A stretch of 64,000 nt of DNA from Brachypodium distachyon (taxonomy: Eukaryota > Streptophyta > Magnoliopsida > Poales > Poaceae). The translations under genes and the position numbers were made by a program. Each line of letters begins with the position of its first letter. Position 1 is the stretch's first letter. The stretch covers positions 49,523,355-49,587,354 of the forward strand of contig NC_016131.3 of the NCBI RefSeq assembly GCF_000005505.3. Reading direction: 5' to 3'. This document shows positions 59,245-64,000 of the stretch, piece after piece. Under the pieces are notes generated by a model. That model searched no databases, was not told the DNA's origin, and saw only the letters and a list, made by a program, of their open reading frames with translations.

Positions 59245-60424
59245 TGTATGGGTTTTGATGAATGATGACAACATGGTTGAGAAACTAATGAGTTACACTG
59301 AGTGTTTCAGGTTTTAGTTCCTCAGAAGAGTTGGTTTAACCAGCATCGATGGCCCGTAAAAATTGAAGAACAGGTACTAGCATGAAGTATGAAGAACTCA
59401 GTGAAGAACGGTGAAGGACGTGAAGCATAGCATTCTTCGTAGGTCTTTCCGTAGCTTTTTCTTTCACTTGGGTATAGGAACGCCGTACTATTAAGGGGTG
59501 TTTGAAGTGTGGAGCTGGTATAGGTGAAACCTATTCTTCATATTCACCTTAGGCGAAAACCATCTTCTGTGTGAGTGTTTTTCGTCGGAGTGAAGAATGA
59601 AGCATTTCAGTCTTCACAGAAACTTCCACATGAAGTCTTCACTCTGATTTCAAATGTGTTTGAAAATCTGTCGCTTTCGTGTTTGACCACCTGATCTAAC
59701 CGTTGTGAGACAAAGTGATAAAGTGTGAGCTGGAGGTTCAAAGTTCACTTTATCCAACGGGTCACAACGGCTAGATCAGCCGTGGCCAAGGCTATATAAG
59801 ACGACCCACCCCAAAGGATTTCGGTGGTGATTCCGAGTGAGTTGTTTAGATGAACACCTGATAAAACCCTTAGAGCTGAACTGAGCGTGAAGAATGGGAT
59901 CCCCTCTCTAGCCGAGCACTTGAAGCTTTTTACTCTTGGTGATTGGCATCACCTAGACGGCGAGGAGTCAGTGTTGAAGAGCAATCGAAGATTGTGATTT
60001 GCCATCAACCAGTTTGTGAAGGTCCGGAGATCACCTCAAGATCTATCACGAGTAAATGGTGGAGACTTCACGAGGATTGGGTGGACTTGTGTGTCCGAGA
60101 GTCTTGTGTGACTCAGCCCTCTCAACGGAGACGTAGGATTGTGCCAACAATCTTAACTTCGGAAACAAATCCCCGTGTCTTCAGTCTTGGTGATTTCGTT
60201 CCTCAACTTTTGCTCTCTGTGAAGTATAACTGATTCTTGTGTTCTGTCTTCATTACTGCTGCTAAACCTGTTCATCTTTCTTCTTTCTGCTGCAACTCTA
60301 AAATTGATAAGTGTAATCTAAATTGTTGAAGTATAGTGACTGTCTTCAGTCTTCAGTCATCATTTCGAAGAAAGAATTAAAACTGGTCACATTCACCCCC
60401 CTCTGTGACATACTCGATCTTTCA
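59245..60424 (+). repeat. 5' LTR of the copia element
   Basis: It starts at or near TGTATGGG and ends TTTCA immediately before the primer-binding site. TATATAAG at 59793-59800 is a plausible promoter. The start is less certain than the end by a few bases. Confidence 0.65.
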
Positions 60425-60425
60425 C

Positions 60426-60438
60426 TTGGTATCAGAGC
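60426..60438 (+). promoter_or_regulatory. Copia primer-binding site
   Basis: TTGGTATCAGAGC, complementary to the 3' end of initiator-Met tRNA, the usual primer of plant copia elements. Confidence 0.85.
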
Positions 60439-60478
60439 AAGGCTTTCCTCTTTTGGTTTAACCACCTGAGGAAGAAGT

Positions 60479-62766
60479 ATGTATAAGGAAGAGAAGCTAC
60501 CTATTCTTAGAAGTACCAATTATGCTTTTTGGAAAAATCGCATTAAGACTCACATCATATCTACTGACCCTTGTGCTTGGTAAGCAGTCACAAATGGCTT
60601 TTTTGTTCCTCAGGGACCCATCTCTGGATATGACTATCTCTCTGAAGAAGTATCAAGCAAATGCCAAAGCTTGTGATATCATCTTCTCAACTGGCAGTGA
60701 TGGTGAGTTCAACAAGATTAGTAATCTTGTTGATGCAAAGAAGATTTGGTATCTTCTCGCTGAAGTCCATGAAGGGACAACCACTGTCAAAGATTTTAGA
60801 GTTACTCGCCTCATCAGTCAGTTTGACCGACTTATGCTTGAGCCCAATGAGACTGTTTCTTCACTCTACGATCGCATGAGCACCATCGTGAACGAGCTAA
60901 ATACTCTCGATGATCACAATATCACTGACTTGATGCAAAACAGAAGGTTTCTTCGAGCTCTCCCCATGGAGTACACCACTGTCTGTGAGCTGATCAAGCA
61001 TAGGCCAGACTTCAAGAAATTGACTCCCACCTGGGTTCTTGGAAGAATCGTGTCCTATGAACTTGACCAAGAACAAAAGAGATTGATCCATGGTTCGGGA
61101 TCCAGTACGAAGAAGAACAATGTTGCACTCAAGGCCAAGAAATCGTCCAAGAAGATTGTCAGCTCCAGTGAAGAATCTGAAGAATCATCTTCGTCTGATG
61201 AAGAATCCAATGACGAGCTTGCTCTTTTTGTGAAGAGCTTCAATAAGAAGTTTGGAAGTAAGTAAACAAACTAAAGGATTAAGATGAATCCAGCTCCTCC
61301 ATGTTTCGAAAATCAGCTCATCGGAAAAGTCTGATATTTCAAGACATCTTGCTTCAACTGTGGCAAGAAAGGCCACTTCATCGCTGAGTGCCCCGAGAAA
61401 GCTGATGAAGACAAGGAGAAGAAAGGCTTCAAGAAGCACTCTCACAAGAAGAACCATGATCGTCACAAGAAGAAGAATTGGAAAAAGGACTCTGCTCACC
61501 AGAAGAAGGGAAATACTACTCTAGAGCACATGTTGGTGAATAGAACTCAGATTCTACATCATCTGAAGAATCATCTGACTTTGAGTCTGAAGACGGTGTC
61601 GCCGGATTGGCCATAGCTATTACATCTGCCAGAGAGAAGACTTCACTGTTTGACTCTACAGATTCATCTGAAGATGCTTCCGGAGACGATCGCTCCTCAC
61701 CATCATGTTTCATGGCAAAATCCTCTAAGGTATCATCTCCTAGTGAAGAAGTAATTCTAGTGATAATGATGAAACTGATAATGAAAAATCTGAACCCATG
61801 TCAGACGAAAGACTTCAGTTCATCGTTGAGAGGAAGGATGATCTGTTTATCACTAAGATCAAGAAGAACACTAACATGGCTAATGAGCTCAAAAGACTCA
61901 AGTCTAAGTTTCGGGCCATGGAAAAGGCTCATAAGGATCTGAAGAAAACTCATGCTGGTATTAGTCTTAACTATGTTTCGATTAAGCTCGAGCATGAAAA
62001 TTTGAAGATTTCTCATGAGGACCTCAAAACTGAGAATCTTGATCTCAATGCTAAGCTAGTTGACTTACCTCAACACGGTGATTCCTCTGAAGTATGCCCT
62101 AAATGCAATTCTTCATTGAACAACATTCCTCAAATCACTATTTCACATGCTGTGACTCAAACTGATTTCCCTGATTCACCCGATATTGCTTCTAACTTTA
62201 CTACTATTGGTGAATCTTGCTCTGTTGTTACTAATTCTTCACCTAGTGATCTTTCACTGGCTGAAGAAAATGCTAAGTTGAAGAAGCAGATTGAGGCTGG
62301 TATCCTCAAGTGTCACAAAGGGACTGAAACATTGAACCAGATTCTTGGTCTTCAAATTCCTTGCCGACGCAAGGATGGTATCGGTTTTGAGAGAAAGTAC
62401 AATGTTAATGGTGATGCTTGGCTCCCTAAGCAATATCCCCCTACAAAGTTTGTCCAGGGAAGAGGGAAGTATACTGAGGTTCCTCCATTTGTGGGAAATC
62501 TGAATCCCCGCAAGGATGCTTCAAAGCGTCCCAATATTTCATGTGCTTACCCGATATTTCATATTAATGAATCTTACATTCTGAAGATGGGTAAGGATAA
62601 AAAAGTGAGAGTTAATTTCAGTGGAACCATAATGCGTGGAGAACATGCAAAACCTCAGATTTGGGTGCCAAAATCTGTCATTACATTTTTCCGTAATGCC
62701 TTGTGTTCTTCAAGTTCTACTAACGTGCAGGAACCCATGAAGACATGGGTGCCTAAACGAGCTTAA
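60479..62766 (+). pseudogene. Copia gag, broken
   Basis: The ATG at 60479 opens MYKEEKLPILRSTNYAFWKN, typical of copia gag, and an in-frame TAA lies at 60581. A frameshift near 60660 is followed by an open stretch to 61265 (gag core DAKKIWYLLAEVHEGT, FDRLMLEPNETVSSLYDRM, then a Ser/Glu-rich tail). The CCHC zinc knuckle CFNCGKKGHFIAEC (61350-61391) is in another frame. A further open block (61798-62766) encodes a coiled-coil region and ends in stop TAA. The capsid precursor therefore cannot be made intact from this copy. Confidence 0.85.
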
Positions 62767-62782
62767 CTTTATTCGTAGGCAT

Positions 62783-64000
62783 ATGCATCTGGAGGAAGAG
62801 ATCATGGACTCTGGATGTACGAATCACATGACCGATGAGAAGAAAATGTTTAGCTCTTTACAACTTGATCCTCAACATCATGAGAACATCACTTTTGGTG
62901 GCAATGGTAAGGGAAAGGTAATCTGTCTCGGCAAAGTTGCTATTTCTAAGGAAAATGACATGTCTATCAATGAAGTACTTCTTGTTGAATCACTTGGATA
63001 TAATCTTCTATCTGTTGCTCAACTATGTGATAATGGACTAATCGTTTGCTTCACAAGACCATATGTGTATGTTACTTCAGAAAAGGATAACTCTTTTGTC
63101 TTGAGAGGGCAAAGAAAGGGTAACCTCTACCTTGTGAATTTTGAAGACTCATCATACTCACCCCCTACGTGTCTAGTTGCAAAATCTTCACTAGGGTGGC
63201 TCTGGCATAGAAGACTCGGTCATGTGGGCATGAAGAATTTGAACAAGCTTGTCAAAGGCGACCACATCCGAGGCTTGAAGAACGTTTCTTTTGAAAAAGA
63301 TCGTTTATGCAGTGCGTGCCAAGCTGGGAAGCAAATCGGAGCGTCTCATCCCGTGAAGAACGTCATGTCTACTTCAAGACCTCTCGAGCTTCTTCACATG
63401 GATCTTTTTAGTCCTACAACTTACATGAGTATAGGAGGTAACTCATATGGCTTTGTGATTGTTGATGATTATTCACGTTTCACTTGGGTGTTCTTTTTGG
63501 ATGATAAGAGCACAGTAGTTGAAATCTTTAAGAAGTTTGCACGAAGAGCCCAAAATGAGTTTGAAGTATCCATCAAGGGCGTGCGGAGTGACAATGGAAC
63601 AGAATTCAAGAACCTTCTGATGGAAGAATTCCTCGATGAGTACGGCATGAAGCACGAGTTCTCCGCACCTCATGTTCCTCAACAAAATGGGGTGGTAGAG
63701 AGGAAAAAACGTACGTTGATCGAAATGGCCCGGACGATGCTGAACAAGTACAAGACTCCTGACCGTTTCTGGGCTGAAGTTATCAACACCGCTTGTCATG
63801 CTTCAAATTGCTTGTATCTTCATCGACTTTTGAAGAAAACTCCATACGAGCTCATCTCCAACCGCAAGCCCGATGTATCATACTTCAGAGTCTTCGGAAG
63901 CAAATGTTACATTCTCAACAAGAAGAATAGACGAGCTAAGTTTGATTCTAAATGTGACGAAGGTTTCTTCTTGGGTTATCCCTCGAATGCACATGCTTAT
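62783..64000 (+). CDS. Copia protease-integrase frame, open to the window edge
   Basis: A continuous frame of at least 406 codons starts at ATG 62783 (MHLEEEIMDSGCTNHM). The aspartic protease active site is DSG at 62807. A GAG-pre-integrase HHCC region follows: LWHRRLGHVGMKNL and LCSACQAGKQ. The integrase catalytic triad is HMDLF (Asp, 63401), VRSDNGTEF (Asp, 63590) and NGVVERKKRTLIEMAR (Glu, 63698); the last two are 35 residues apart, the classic D,D35E spacing. The frame continues through FLGYPSNAHAY with no stop. It is offset from the preceding gag block, so in this copy it is not fused to gag. Confidence 0.9.
   Translation, partial: MHLEEEIMDSGCTNHMTDEKKMFSSLQLDPQHHENITFGGNGKGKVICLGKVAISKENDMSINEVLLVESLGYNLLSVAQLCDNGLIVCFTRPYVYVTSEKDNSFVLRGQRKGNLYLVNFEDSSYSPPTCLVAKSSLGWLWHRRLGHVGMKNLNKLVKGDHIRGLKNVSFEKDRLCSACQAGKQIGASHPVKNVMSTSRPLELLHMDLFSPTTYMSIGGNSYGFVIVDDYSRFTWVFFLDDKSTVVEIFKKFARRAQNEFEVSIKGVRSDNGTEFKNLLMEEFLDEYGMKHEFSAPHVPQQNGVVERKKRTLIEMARTMLNKYKTPDRFWAEVINTACHASNCLYLHRLLKKTPYELISNRKPDVSYFRVFGSKCYILNKKNRRAKFDSKCDEGFFLGYPSNAHAY

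Larger units (their letters stand above)
59245..64000 (+). mobile_element. Ty1/copia retrotransposon, 5' LTR to integrase, runs off the window
   Basis: The element contains an LTR (59245-60424), a primer-binding site, a broken gag and an open protease-integrase frame. Reverse transcriptase, RNase H and the 3' LTR lie beyond the window, so the target duplication cannot be checked. Confidence 0.85.

Noticed and set aside
59943..60233. Gene within the copia LTR
   Set aside because: The frame lies wholly inside the LTR between its TATA box and the primer-binding site and shows no known domain.
1..64000. A novel multi-gene system or biosynthetic cluster
   Set aside because: The intact genes (GDSL esterases, coiled-coil, DUF3245-like, DUF2828, TAD3, LIN37) have unrelated roles and ordinary spacing. 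Nothing beyond the GDSL and F-box duplications suggests functional clustering.

Overview
Plant nuclear DNA, from a grass and probably a Pooideae/Triticeae-type genome. The evidence is spliced genes with GT-AG introns, many Stowaway-type MITEs starting CTCCCTCCG and flanked by TA, a 6.5-kb plant LINE, a Ty1/copia element primed at TGGTATCAGAGC, and GC-rich first exons. Species cannot be fixed from the sequence alone. Exon models below were built by hand from splice sites, phase continuity and protein similarity recalled from known families; none was checked by search.

Left part (1-31 kb), gene island. Two five-exon/four-exon GDSL esterase/lipase genes (1873-3355 and 10675-12176, minus) flank a coiled-coil protein gene (4603-6645, plus) and a small nuclear-type conserved gene (7449-8242, minus). 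Next come a single-exon 700-residue DUF2828 protein with a von Willebrand A-like domain (13606-15708, minus), a nine-coding-exon TAD3 gene, the non-catalytic partner in the tRNA wobble adenosine deaminase (19054-23637, minus), and a seven-exon LIN37-like gene of the DREAM/MuvB cell-cycle repressor (25474-30796, minus). A hAT-type MITE with an 8-bp target duplication, a Mutator-type long-TIR MITE with a 9-bp target duplication, and several Stowaways sit between or inside these genes.

Middle part (31-49.8 kb), duplicated and decayed. A 5'-truncated LINE tail is followed by a GDSL 3'-exon fragment and an F-box/DUF295 gene with a 25-bp frameshifting deletion. A LINE of about 6.5 kb with a 15-bp target duplication is inserted just upstream of that gene. 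A second F-box/DUF295 copy (43016-44226) has a different lesion, a 40-bp deletion that removes most of the F-box and puts the ATG out of frame. A 22-bp minisatellite, a third, partial DUF295 gene and an apparently intact third GDSL gene (48119-49725) follow. The GDSL fragment at 33 kb and the flanking matches indicate an old segmental duplication linking 32.6-34.6 kb with the 43-48 kb region.

Right part (50-64 kb), mostly mobile DNA. It holds a GC-rich reading frame with two PPGCG motifs (possibly a SUVH N-terminal fragment), a broken PIF/Harbinger transposase cut by an LTR-like sequence, and a Ty1/copia element whose gag is broken but whose protease-integrase frame stays open to the end of the window.

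I see no CRISPR array, operon, tRNA or rRNA gene, and no convincing new multi-gene system. The most informative material is the structural history: reciprocal F-box decay, dated nested insertions, a start-codon ladder in one GDSL gene, and short exon-derived patches in introns.
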